A DNA stretch of 9,936 bases from Candidatus Aminicenantota bacterium (lineage in GTDB: Bacteria > Acidobacteriota > Aminicenantia > Aminicenantales > Aminicenantaceae), in assembly GCA_030617525.1 (NCBI GenBank), contig JAUWVG010000048.1, forward strand, positions 1 through 9,936, in the 5' to 3' direction. The notes below the pieces were generated by a model. It did no database searches. It saw only the letters and a program-made list of their open reading frames with translations, and was not told the DNA's origin. Below are positions 1 through 7,693 of the stretch, piece by piece. Position numbers and translations under genes: made by a program. Within the stretch, counting starts at the first letter, position 1; each line of letters starts with the position of its first letter.

Positions 1-30
1 AATCCTCGATCCCTTGAATCCTTGACCCCT
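1..30 (-). repeat. 8-bp tandem repeat array just past the HutH stop
   Basis: Read on the minus strand, this stretch is a run of octamers: AGGGGTCA, AGGATTCA, AGGGATCG, then a partial AGGATT. It starts about 5 nt after the HutH stop codon, in the same orientation as the gene. The same octamer family (AGGATTCA / AGGGTTCA) lies after the gene ending at 8437. The array may continue beyond the left edge. Its function is unknown; it is too short and gapless to be a CRISPR. Confidence 0.7.
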
Positions 31-35
31 TTTTT

Positions 36-1559
36 TTATTCTAAGCTGCCGATGGTTTTTTCGACTTCTTCAAGGATCTCGCAGGATTTGACCAGCTCTT
101 TCATCCGTGTGTGGTCGGGATACAGGGGTCTGTCGATATCAAGAAATTCCACATATTTCCGAATGACGTCCTTGGCCTTTGTCACGCCTTTTCCGAAAAC
201 ATATTCCCTAAAATCCAGAGCCTGTGCCGCAGCCATAAATTCGATCCCCAGGATTCCGTAAGCATTATCGAGAATCTGGAAATTTTTTATGGCTGTATTC
301 ATGCCCATAGAGACAAAATCCTCCTGATCGGCAGCTGCAGGAATGGATTGGATGCATGCCGGCATGGATAAAATACGCTGTTCGACAATTTGTGTGTCGG
401 CAGTATACTGGCTGAGCATCATTCCGGAAAACATCCCCCCACCTTTTGTTAGAAATGCCGGAAGGCCCACACTTAACGCCGGATTATTGAGTCTATTCAT
501 CCGTCTTTCAGATAGAACGCTGACCATCGTGATTGCTGCCCCAATCATGTCCATAGGAAGTGCGACCGGAGACCCCTGAAAATTAGCTCCCGAAATCTGG
601 AGGTTTTCATCAGGGAAAAAAACCGGATTATCACCGACTCCATTCAGCTCAATCTCGACCTGTGACCGGGCCCATGCTACAGCGTCATGGGCGGCACCAA
701 TCACCTGCGGAGTTGAACGCATGGAATAAGCATCCTGGACACGAGATTTAACCCTACCCTCTTTTAGATCTCCTCCCGCAATCAGCTTTTGTATGGCTTT
801 TGCACAGCGCACCGCCCCTGGAAAACCACGCACTTCATGGAGCTTTGGCGTATAGGGTTTCATATTGGCTTTCAGAGCATCAAGGGACATGGCGGCCGCA
901 ATTTCAGTCTGCTTCAACCAATTATTAGTGTCATAAAGAAGCAATGCACTCATGGCAGTAAGTAAATTGGATCCATTAATAGTCGCCAATCCGTCACGGG
1001 CTAAAAGATCGGGAACCGGGATCCCCGCTTTATCCATAGCGTCCTTTCCCTCAAGAAGCTCACCTTTATAATAGGCCTCCCCCTCCCCGAGCAAAAGCAG
1101 CGCTATCTGGGACATTGGAGCCAGGTCTCCGCAAGCACCCACAGACCCCTTTTGGCAAACAAAAGGGGTCACACCTTTGTTCAGCATCTCGATTAATGTA
1201 TTCGTAATTTCTGGCCGGCACCCAGAATTTCCATGGGCATGGACATTGATCCGGCCAGCCATTGCCGCACGCACAAATTCAATGGGTGCAGGATCACCAA
1301 TACCGGCAGCATGGTTATATATCAAATATTTCTGAAAATCCTTGATCTGATTATCATCCAGAACCATCTCGGAAAATTCCCCTATCCCCGTGTTTACGCC
1401 ATACACAATCTCTTTGGCCTGAATTTTTTTCTCAAGCATCGCTCGACATTTTTTTATTCTCTCCAAAGCCTCCGGGTGTAAATTCACCTGTTCATTGTCT
1501 CGTGCAATTCGGACAATTCTTTCAACTGTCAAATTTGAGCCGTCTAGCAAAATCGTCAT
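36..1559 (-). CDS. hutH: histidine ammonia-lyase-type MIO enzyme with an Ala-Cys-Gly cofactor triad
   Basis: Predicted cytoplasmic aromatic amino acid ammonia-lyase, 507 residues, full length for the family. Histidine ammonia-lyase deaminates L-histidine to trans-urocanate, the first step of histidine degradation. Family active-site residues are visible at nearly the numbering of the Pseudomonas putida enzyme: Tyr53, His83, Asn195, Gln275, Tyr278, Arg281, Phe327 and Glu413. His83 and Glu413 favour histidine over phenylalanine or tyrosine. The cofactor loop at 141-148 reads GACGDLAP, so the residue that usually supplies the MIO serine is Cys143. The ATG at 1559 has GGAGG five bases upstream on its strand. 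No hutU, hutI or histidine transporter lies in the window, so pathway membership is inferred. Another MIO-type aromatic lyase or aminomutase is possible but less likely. Confidence 0.9.
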   Translation of the reverse strand: MTILLDGSNLTVERIVRIARDNEQVNLHPEALERIKKCRAMLEKKIQAKEIVYGVNTGIGEFSEMVLDDNQIKDFQKYLIYNHAAGIGDPAPIEFVRAAMAGRINVHAHGNSGCRPEITNTLIEMLNKGVTPFVCQKGSVGACGDLAPMSQIALLLLGEGEAYYKGELLEGKDAMDKAGIPVPDLLARDGLATINGSNLLTAMSALLLYDTNNWLKQTEIAAAMSLDALKANMKPYTPKLHEVRGFPGAVRCAKAIQKLIAGGDLKEGRVKSRVQDAYSMRSTPQVIGAAHDAVAWARSQVEIELNGVGDNPVFFPDENLQISGANFQGSPVALPMDMIGAAITMVSVLSERRMNRLNNPALSVGLPAFLTKGGGMFSGMMLSQYTADTQIVEQRILSMPACIQSIPAAADQEDFVSMGMNTAIKNFQILDNAYGILGIEFMAAAQALDFREYVFGKGVTKAKDVIRKYVEFLDIDRPLYPDHTRMKELVKSCEILEEVEKTIGSLE

Positions 1560-1598
1560 TTCTGCCTCCAGTTTTTATTAATATATTAGAACCTTTAA

Positions 1599-1627
1599 TT
1601 TTTACTACAGTCCCCTGTCTATGTCAA
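1599..1627 (-). promoter_or_regulatory. predicted sigma-70-type promoter for hutH
   Basis: On the minus strand a perfect -35 TTGACA (plus-strand 1622-1627) is followed after 17 bp by TAAAAA (1599-1604), which matches 4 of 6 -10 bases. It faces hutH and gives a leader of roughly 30-35 nt. The -35 is strong and the -10 weak, so the exact -10 is uncertain. Confidence 0.5.
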
Positions 1628-1633
1628 AACAAC

Positions 1634-1662
1634 TTGCCAGATTGAAAAATTCGACATACAAT
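1634..1662 (+). promoter_or_regulatory. predicted sigma-70-type promoter for the M14 gene
   Basis: TTGCCA (1634-1639) and TACAAT (1657-1662) are separated by exactly 17 bp and sit about 90 bp upstream of the start at 1753. The -35 lies only 6 bp from the -35 of the divergent hutH promoter, so polymerase binding at one could affect the other. The predicted leader contains a 7-bp inverted repeat, TGAAAAG (1679-1685) with CTTTTCA (1695-1701), which could form a small hairpin. Confidence 0.55.
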
Positions 1663-1752
1663 CATGCTTCAGAAAACCTGAAAAGAAATGGGACCTTTTC
1701 ACATTCTTTTACAACAAGACAACACAAATCTTCTCTTTAAAAAGGAGCCGGC

Positions 1753-4700
1753 ATGAGAAAAAGAATTTTCTTTATACTGATATGTCTTTTGTATTGCCTA
1801 CCGTTGGCTGCAGCTGAAATCGACAGCCTTTCTCAAGTCTTTCAGCTCAGCAAAGGACTGTTAGACCGAGATGGAGATTCAATTGCTGACACAATTGCAC
1901 TGCGCATCATCATCCCGGATTTGCCCACGGCTGAAGAACTGGCAGTGGCTTCAGACATCGCGGCCCGTGCCAATCTGGAAAGCCTTGTCATTGACTTCGG
2001 GCTTGTGCAAAAGGAATCTGAACTGCTAAGGGAAGAGGACACTCAAACTATTTCCGTTCTAATCGGGACAAATTTGAATCTCGTTAAAACCCTGAGCAAA
2101 AACAGGGGCTTAAATCTCGAAAATTTAGGCAGCGATCAAGGATACATCTCTCTCTATTCTCAGAACGGCCAAGATTATATTATACTCGCTGCCGGCTCAG
2201 AGAAAGCGCTATTAAAAACAGGAAGAGCCTTTTTTCTCCGATGGCCATACCTCTGGGATATTTGGGGACGAGATGAAGGAGATACATACCAAACCGTAGA
2301 GGAAAACCTGGAGGATTTCTTGGAAAACATTGGCTCAGATTTCAGTGATATTTCTATTCAATCTGCATCTTACGAATTCCCTTCGATAACATCTCCCTAT
2401 GACGCCATTAAACGCCTGAGGTTCAACACAGGAGAAATCAATAATCTTTCTGTGAGGATCGAATTTTCAAACCTGGACCACATGGAAAACGCACAAAAAG
2501 CTTTTGAGGCTCTTCAACAAAGCCATAAAAAAGGTGAAAAGACGGATGTGCTCAATTATTCCGGCTGCAATCAAATATCTATCGAAATGAGGAGCGAGAA
2601 AAACTTTGCGAATGTGACCATCAAAAGAATCGGGCTTCCAAAAAGATTTCTCACACCATCCTACAAATCTCCCGTCAGGCCCAGTCGATCCGGCAAGAGT
2701 TTTGATCTGCTCAACCTATTCTCTACACAAGGCGTGTATTCCGATAGAGACAAGGACTCTCATGCCGATGGGTTGGACACTCGACTCATTATTTCTCACA
2801 GCCAAAGTTATCCGGGTATTGACCAATTGGCTTCCCGCCTCGTCCTGGACACAACAGGTGCATCCTTTCCTATCGTCCAGCTTGATACAGAAGTCGAAAA
2901 TCCAAAAGCACTTGTCTCACCTATTCTTATCGGGAAAGACAATCTTCTCTCTTTGGATCTGCTCAAAACTGCAAAGCTTAAAATCCCTCATCTTGAAAGA
3001 AGCTGGGGTGTTGTCACAGTTGTACCTGAAGCACTCAATAAGTCCAGCGCCTTGATCATCGACGGTGCGGACAGTGAAGGGATGGAAAAAACGTTGTCCT
3101 ATCTGAGCCAGACCTTCCCCTATTTGAAAGAATTTAAAGAGGGAGAGGTTCGCGTTCATGATGTCTTTGCTCTACTGGAAAAATTCTTTAATGGAGAGAA
3201 TGGAACTGCAGAGGCGTATTTTTCCATGCAGCTTAAAACAATCCTCGAGGAAATTAAAGACAAATATTTTGAATCCGTGGAATTGGAACTCTACCTCCCC
3301 CAAAAAAACGAGAGTTTTGAAAAGGCACTGCAGGAGAATCTAATAAAAACACTCCGCACCGAAAAATTCCAACTCAAGAGTTTTGCCCTCAAGGACAACA
3401 AGATCATCTTTGAAAAACAGAAAGCCTTTGCCTGGGAAAAAGATGAAGCTCTCAAGGAAATTCAAGAAGCCTTTGGACAGCTGAAGAAAACAACACAACC
3501 TGTCCGGATAAGTGTCGGCATCAGTGAATCTCTTAAAATCCGAGAAGAATTCAAAGCTGAGATCGAAGAACTTCTTTTTTCTAAGGGTATCCAAAATATG
3601 GAAGTGGAAGTCCTCTGTTCCTACAAACAGGGCTTCTTCTGGCTGTCTGAAAAAATCATCCCTTCTCTTAAAGACCAAAATGTCGATCGTCTCCTGATCA
3701 GATTTTCTGAGGAGAACGACAACTTTAACCAACCGAAACGATTCTACTCCGATCCTTACCGCTGGCTTCAAGAACTCTATCCCGTGGATGAAATCATCGC
3801 TAGAGATACGGACATCCCTCTTGAAAAAATCGAATTCGAGATGAAAAACGAGACCTCTCCTGTTTATGAAGTTCTGGCCTTTGATATGAACAATCGAGTC
3901 CTGCTTCAAGAGACGTTTTCTCCAAGAACGCGTGAGGATTCTTATCTAAAAGTTCTTCCCGAATGGGGAAATGTTAAACTGACGACGGGATGGATCACTG
4001 TTCAACAGGGATCAAGGACGATTCTCGACACGTCTCTCAAGACCGACATGGAGAGATTCTGGGATTTTTATCAGGATGAAGTCCTCCCCGAAGTCTATTC
4101 CTTCATACTGAAGAAGACAGGAAATAAACCCGCTTTTACTAAACAGCCCTATTTTAAGAGACTTCTATTCGAGTTGTGGCTGAGTGAACCGGATTACAGG
4201 CTGGGCCTCGATGAGGAGATCATCAGCAGTCTGGAATCCATCCATGATGAACTCTATTTTGACACCCTTGATTTCATTCGAGGCATCACAGAAATTGAAC
4301 TTGAGGACGAAAGCTTGGCCGAAGACAGCTCACGCTATTCCGCTCCTGGAAACATTCTGCCTCTAATCCATCCTTCTACCGAGGGAAAGCAGGGACGTGT
4401 CAAGGTGATATTTGAGGATTGGCAGGCACGTTCTCCACAGCTTTTGTTAAAGTGGAAAGAAAAAGACAAAATTGAATATTCGAAAAAATTCGTCTTTCCC
4501 AGCCTCAAGATGGAAAACCCGAAGGTCCCAACATTTGTGTTTAACGGTACAGACAAGTGCATCGAACAACTTTATGTCGAAGTCAGTTTTAAAAAGGAGA
4601 CAGAATACACAACTCTTATCAACATCATTGAAGAGCACAGGAAGCTTAAAGAACAGGGAGTCCTGGAAACACCCTTTATTTTTCCCCGTTTAAAATCTCT

Positions 4701-5892
4701 CATCCTTTCTCTCAAATTCGAGGACCTTGTCAAAGAAGAAAAGTTCCCTGTTTTTCCCGGAGAAATGGATCCCGGAACAACTCCTCCAGAAAAAGATCTA
4801 TCAACTCCAATAACTCCGACAGATGAAATCATCTCTCCCCAGAAATGCCTGGATATCGTTGAACAACTTGGACACCTGGATAAAATCCAAACCTATATTG
4901 CAGGAAGATCATTTGAAAACCGACAGATTCCAGTTCTTGAAATATTTACACCCATCGGAAAACACATCTCCGTCCCCCGACTCATCACATTCAAACCTAC
5001 GCTCTATCTCAGCGGCCGTCAGCATGCCAACGAAGTTTCCGCCACAAATTATATCCTTAAATTTGCTGAACTCCTTGCGACTGATGATCGGTATTTAGAG
5101 TACACAAAGAAGTTAAACTTTGTTCTCCACCCCATGGAGAATCCCGATGGGGCCGCCCTGGCGTATAGCCTTCAAAAGTTGACTCCGTTCCACAGCCTTC
5201 ATGCCGGCCGCTACACGTCTCTGGGAATCGATGTCAGCAATCAAGTAGGATCCTCCAAACCACTCCTGCCTGAGGCTAAAGTCCGTGGGACCCTCTATAA
5301 TAAGTGGCTCCCGGATATTTACCTGAACCTTCACGGTTATCCCTCACATGAATGGGTGCAGCAGTTCTCTAACTACTCTCCATATCTTTTCCGGGACTAC
5401 TGGATTCCCAGAGGCTGGTTCGCCTATTACAGAAGTTTGACTCTTCCCATCTACCAGAAATGGACTAAGGCCGGCACAGAGCTTAAAGACATCATCATTC
5501 GTGATATGACATCAGATCCGAAAATTAAAGACTCCAATAACAAATTCTATGACAGATACTTTCGTTGGGCTGCGCGCTGGCAGCCCCATATGAATTATTT
5601 AGAGAGAGACTTGGGGCTCAACTTGTATGCCAAGAGACGATCATCGCGAGCCTCCAGACTGTCCAGCCGTCGTCGATTGACGTTTGTTGAAGAGACTCCT
5701 GAACTCATGGATGAGACCGCTCAAGGCCCCTGGCTCGATTTCCTCGTCACACAGGGATTGACCTACTTGTTTGCACACCTGGATTATCTTTCTCAGGCAA
5801 ATTATGAAATTGTCCGTATCGAAGAAGAAAGCCAAGGCCGAGTGTCTATCCAGTTTGTCAGGGATCGTCCCGGAGAAATCAAAAAAAAGTAA
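1753..5892 (+). CDS. large exported protein with duplicated N-terminal module and C-terminal M14 metallopeptidase-like domain
   Basis: 1379 residues. A signal peptide (about 1-21: basic MRKR, hydrophobic core, AAA before Glu22) predicts export. Two related modules follow, about 35-195 and 327-482. Each opens with an Asp-rich Ca-type loop, DxDxDxxxD (Asp38/40/42/46 and Asp331/333/335/339), and contains an ILIG-type strand, an II-x-G strand and a closing aromatic helix. Their second halves faintly resemble domains found next to catalytic modules in glycoside hydrolases; this is inference. Residues 490-1000 are unassigned, and 1000-1030 is a Pro/Thr-rich linker. The M14 zinc site is His1091-x-x-Glu1094 (HANE) with His1194 in LNLHGY, and Glu1314 is the likely general base. 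The usual Asn-Arg pair for the substrate carboxylate is replaced by Ser1162-Asn1163, so simple carboxypeptidase activity is doubtful. AGGAG lies 5 nt before the ATG. Confidence 0.85.
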   Translation: MRKRIFFILICLLYCLPLAAAEIDSLSQVFQLSKGLLDRDGDSIADTIALRIIIPDLPTAEELAVASDIAARANLESLVIDFGLVQKESELLREEDTQTISVLIGTNLNLVKTLSKNRGLNLENLGSDQGYISLYSQNGQDYIILAAGSEKALLKTGRAFFLRWPYLWDIWGRDEGDTYQTVEENLEDFLENIGSDFSDISIQSASYEFPSITSPYDAIKRLRFNTGEINNLSVRIEFSNLDHMENAQKAFEALQQSHKKGEKTDVLNYSGCNQISIEMRSEKNFANVTIKRIGLPKRFLTPSYKSPVRPSRSGKSFDLLNLFSTQGVYSDRDKDSHADGLDTRLIISHSQSYPGIDQLASRLVLDTTGASFPIVQLDTEVENPKALVSPILIGKDNLLSLDLLKTAKLKIPHLERSWGVVTVVPEALNKSSALIIDGADSEGMEKTLSYLSQTFPYLKEFKEGEVRVHDVFALLEKFFNGENGTAEAYFSMQLKTILEEIKDKYFESVELELYLPQKNESFEKALQENLIKTLRTEKFQLKSFALKDNKIIFEKQKAFAWEKDEALKEIQEAFGQLKKTTQPVRISVGISESLKIREEFKAEIEELLFSKGIQNMEVEVLCSYKQGFFWLSEKIIPSLKDQNVDRLLIRFSEENDNFNQPKRFYSDPYRWLQELYPVDEIIARDTDIPLEKIEFEMKNETSPVYEVLAFDMNNRVLLQETFSPRTREDSYLKVLPEWGNVKLTTGWITVQQGSRTILDTSLKTDMERFWDFYQDEVLPEVYSFILKKTGNKPAFTKQPYFKRLLFELWLSEPDYRLGLDEEIISSLESIHDELYFDTLDFIRGITEIELEDESLAEDSSRYSAPGNILPLIHPSTEGKQGRVKVIFEDWQARSPQLLLKWKEKDKIEYSKKFVFPSLKMENPKVPTFVFNGTDKCIEQLYVEVSFKKETEYTTLINIIEEHRKLKEQGVLETPFIFPRLKSLILSLKFEDLVKEEKFPVFPGEMDPGTTPPEKDLSTPITPTDEIISPQKCLDIVEQLGHLDKIQTYIAGRSFENRQIPVLEIFTPIGKHISVPRLITFKPTLYLSGRQHANEVSATNYILKFAELLATDDRYLEYTKKLNFVLHPMENPDGAALAYSLQKLTPFHSLHAGRYTSLGIDVSNQVGSSKPLLPEAKVRGTLYNKWLPDIYLNLHGYPSHEWVQQFSNYSPYLFRDYWIPRGWFAYYRSLTLPIYQKWTKAGTELKDIIIRDMTSDPKIKDSNNKFYDRYFRWAARWQPHMNYLERDLGLNLYAKRRSSRASRLSSRRRLTFVEETPELMDETAQGPWLDFLVTQGLTYLFAHLDYLSQANYEIVRIEEESQGRVSIQFVRDRPGEIKKK

Positions 5893-5912
5893 ATTAAAAA
5901 AATAAAATATAT

Positions 5913-5929
5913 TGTACAAATATTGAACA
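5913..5929 (+). promoter_or_regulatory. operator-like palindrome upstream of the regulator (site D)
   Basis: TGTACA-N5-TGAACA differs by one base from the perfect TGTTCA-N5-TGAACA palindromes upstream of the two sigma-54 promoters at 7373-7389 and 7637-7653. It lies in the -35 region of the regulator's own predicted promoter, where a bound protein would tend to block RNA polymerase. Autorepression is inferred from position only. Confidence 0.55.
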
Positions 5930-5934
5930 TGATT

Positions 5935-5943
5935 TGTTATAAT
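5935..5943 (+). promoter_or_regulatory. predicted extended -10 promoter of the response regulator
   Basis: TG-T-TATAAT (TG at 5935-5936, TATAAT at 5938-5943) is a perfect extended -10 element, 33 bp before the start codon at 5977. No good -35 is found at 17 bp, which is common for extended -10 promoters. The operator-like site D ends only 5 bp upstream. Confidence 0.6.
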
Positions 5944-5976
5944 ATAAATAAGAAGCCTTAACTAGGTCAGATCCCG

Positions 5977-7350
5977 ATGCAAAAACAAATAAGATTGCTG
6001 CTGTTGATTGAGGATTTTTCCCTCTATGATCTTCTTATGAAATCTTCAATTGCAGATAACTGCGAAATTTTCTTTTTAGAAAAAATTAAAGACGCTTCAA
6101 CCTCCATAAAGGCCAACAATATCAATGTGGTTATCATCGATATAGACCGGAACAAGGGAGAGAGATTCAACCTCCTGAAGAATTTAAAAAAATCTGACCG
6201 GCTATTGAATGTCATTATCACAGGTCAACCGCTCGGGACGAACGATGTTATGGAATTTATCAATCATGGAGCACTGGGCTATTTAGAAAAACCCGTCAAA
6301 CTCGAAGAAATCGAAAAAATTCTCGAAAAGATCGCCGAAAAAAGTAAATTGCGACAGGAAACCTATAAGCTGGAAAAGAAGCTTGAGAAAAAATATTACT
6401 TTGAAGGGATGGTGGGAAAAAGCCCACACATGTATGAAATTTTTTCCCTTTTAGAAACCATTGCTCCCTATTTCTCAACTGTCCTTATCACCGGAGAAAC
6501 TGGAACCGGAAAAGAGCTGGTAACAAAAGCTATTCACAATCTCAGCCCCTTTAAAAATAAAGATCTTGTTGTCTGCGACACTGCATCCATTCCAGAAAAT
6601 CTCGTTGAATCAGAACTCTTTGGTTATATGAGAGGAGCTTTCACCGGAGCAGACAGGAATAAACGGGGATTATTTGAGGAAGCCAACGATGGGATTATCT
6701 TTCTGGATGAAATCGGAGAAATCCCTCTCACTACTCAAGCCAAACTTCTTCGGGTCCTCGAAAGCGGCCAGTTCAGACCATTGGGGTCCAATCAAAATAT
6801 TCAAGTGAATATCAGGGTCATTGCCGCCACAAACCGCGATCTGAAAGAATATGTTAAAAGCGGCAAATTCAGGCAGGACTTATATCACAGACTCAACAGA
6901 GTTGAAATCCACCTTCCTCCCTTAAGAGAAAAACCCGAAGATATATCCTTATTAATCAGGCATATGCTCAATATTATGAGCAAAAAAATGGATAAACAGG
7001 TTTACGGCGTTTCGCGGGATGTGCAGAAATTATTCCAAAAGTATGATTGGCCCGGAAATATCAGAGAGCTGGAAAATGTCCTGGAAAGAGCATCCATTTT
7101 AACCAAAAAAACCTTTATTGACTTAGTCGATTTACCTAAAGACCTCCTGGATTATTCTAAATCAAAGCTTAAATTGCCTTTCTTTTCTAGAGAAAATCTC
7201 GCCACTCTCGATGAAATGGAAAAGGAATATATCTCTTTTCTTTTAAAAAAGACCGAAAACAACTTAAGAAAGACCGCCATCGTTTTAGATATCTCCCGAA
7301 CAACCCTCTATAATAAACTCAAGAGATACGATATCCCTTTTCGTGAATAG
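5977..7350 (+). CDS. sigma-54-dependent NtrC-family response regulator, orphan
   Basis: 457-residue cytoplasmic transcription activator. The receiver domain (about 5-120) has an acidic pair Glu12/Asp13, phospho-acceptor Asp55, Thr82 and Lys105-Pro106, so it should be phosphorylatable. A charged helical linker (about 108-142) leads to the AAA+ domain (about 145-375) with Walker A GETGTGKE (173-180), the sigma-54 contact loop GAFTGA (220-225), Walker B FLDE (242-245) and the FRQDLYHRL arginine segment (298-306). A Fis-type helix-turn-helix lies at about 428-451. Length and domain order are typical. The Shine-Dalgarno is weak (AGG about 10 nt before ATG). No histidine kinase is nearby. Two sigma-54 promoters with matching palindromes lie directly downstream and are the obvious candidate targets. 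The signal it senses is unknown. Confidence 0.95.
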   Translation: MQKQIRLLLLIEDFSLYDLLMKSSIADNCEIFFLEKIKDASTSIKANNINVVIIDIDRNKGERFNLLKNLKKSDRLLNVIITGQPLGTNDVMEFINHGALGYLEKPVKLEEIEKILEKIAEKSKLRQETYKLEKKLEKKYYFEGMVGKSPHMYEIFSLLETIAPYFSTVLITGETGTGKELVTKAIHNLSPFKNKDLVVCDTASIPENLVESELFGYMRGAFTGADRNKRGLFEEANDGIIFLDEIGEIPLTTQAKLLRVLESGQFRPLGSNQNIQVNIRVIAATNRDLKEYVKSGKFRQDLYHRLNRVEIHLPPLREKPEDISLLIRHMLNIMSKKMDKQVYGVSRDVQKLFQKYDWPGNIRELENVLERASILTKKTFIDLVDLPKDLLDYSKSKLKLPFFSRENLATLDEMEKEYISFLLKKTENNLRKTAIVLDISRTTLYNKLKRYDIPFRE

Positions 7351-7372
7351 ATCTTTATTTTAAGGGGTTGCG

Positions 7373-7389
7373 TGTTCACTTTGTGAACA
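7373..7389 (+). promoter_or_regulatory. perfect palindrome, likely enhancer site for the sigma-54 activator (site A)
   Basis: TGTTCACTTTGTGAACA is a perfect inverted repeat (7-bp arms, 3-bp centre; equally TGTTCA-N5-TGAACA). Its centre is about 107 bp upstream of the start predicted for sigma-54 promoter P1. It begins 22 bp after the regulator's stop codon. A hairpin is possible, but no U-run follows, so it is better read as a DNA-binding site. TTCAC half-sites recur at about 7400-7413. Confidence 0.7.
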
Positions 7390-7461
7390 TATTTATTATT
7401 CACTTTATTCACATTGTCCTTCTACTCTCAATGTTATCTACACGTTACAAATTTTTAAGGT

Positions 7462-7477
7462 TGGCACCTTTCTTGCA
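7462..7477 (+). promoter_or_regulatory. sigma-54 promoter P1
   Basis: TGGCACCTTTCTTGCA fits the -24/-12 consensus TGGCAC-N5-TTGCW with correct spacing. The transcription start is predicted near 7488. No convincing protein gene follows before promoter P2, so its product is unclear: a small RNA, a lost gene, or extra transcription of the gene at 7784. Confidence 0.8.
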
Positions 7478-7487
7478 TTGATAATCC

Positions 7488-7561
7488 ATGCGAGGTGAAA
7501 TATAAAAAATTACTAAAGTTCCTCTGAAGCCTGAGTTGGAATACAGGCCCATTAATGGACA
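7488..7561 (+). other. transcribed leader of P1 without a recognisable gene
   Basis: From the predicted P1 start, the sequence begins with an ATG that meets a stop after five codons. It then has a Shine-Dalgarno-like GAGGTGAA (7493-7500) with no ATG, GTG or TTG at a usable distance. One frame stays open from ATT at 7509 for about 36 codons, but it has no standard start and no recognisable product. This looks like a remnant of a leader and gene start, or the 5' part of a small RNA. I see no clear hairpin terminator. Confidence 0.3.
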
Positions 7562-7578
7562 TGTTCACTTATTGCACA
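7562..7578 (+). promoter_or_regulatory. operator-like palindrome, one mismatch (site B)
   Basis: TGTTCA-N5-TGCACA matches the TGTTCA-N5-TGAACA palindrome with one mismatch. Its centre is about 185 bp upstream of the predicted P2 start and about 75 bp from site C, close to seven helical turns. It could act as an auxiliary enhancer site for P2. Confidence 0.5.
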
Positions 7579-7599
7579 ATTTATTTTCAAGCTTAACTT

Positions 7600-7621
7600 G
7601 TTTAGTTTCAATAAGATAAAC
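7600..7621 (+). repeat. 22-bp box, first copy
   Basis: This box matches 7694-7715 at 18 of 22 positions (core GTTTA-x-TTTCAAT). A looser copy (CTCTCAATG ... TTA ... ACGTT) lies upstream of P1 at about 7425-7446. It is AT-rich and may be a binding site for a DNA-bending protein, or a trace of duplication of the promoter region. Confidence 0.4.
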
Positions 7622-7635
7622 AAATATCCTTCATT

Positions 7636-7654
7636 ATGTTCACATATTGAACAT
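7636..7654 (+). promoter_or_regulatory. perfect palindrome, likely enhancer site for P2 (site C)
   Basis: ATGTTCACATATTGAACAT is a perfect inverted repeat with 7-bp arms and a 5-bp centre. Its centre is about 110 bp upstream of the predicted P2 start, nearly the same distance as site A from P1. That is a normal position for an enhancer-binding protein acting on sigma-54 polymerase by DNA looping. Confidence 0.7.
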
Positions 7655-7693
7655 TATTCCTCAGCTTTCCACAGTTTGATATCAGCCTAATTA

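Noticed and set aside
3340..3909. Long minus-strand frame of 189 codons inside the M14 gene
   Set aside because: It lies wholly inside a strongly supported plus-strand gene, has no family motifs, and its Phe/Asp-rich composition is what the complement of Lys/Glu-rich codons gives.
7373..7398. Palindrome after the regulator gene as intrinsic terminator
   Set aside because: No run of T follows the stem, and near-identical palindromes occur at other promoters, so an operator is the better reading.
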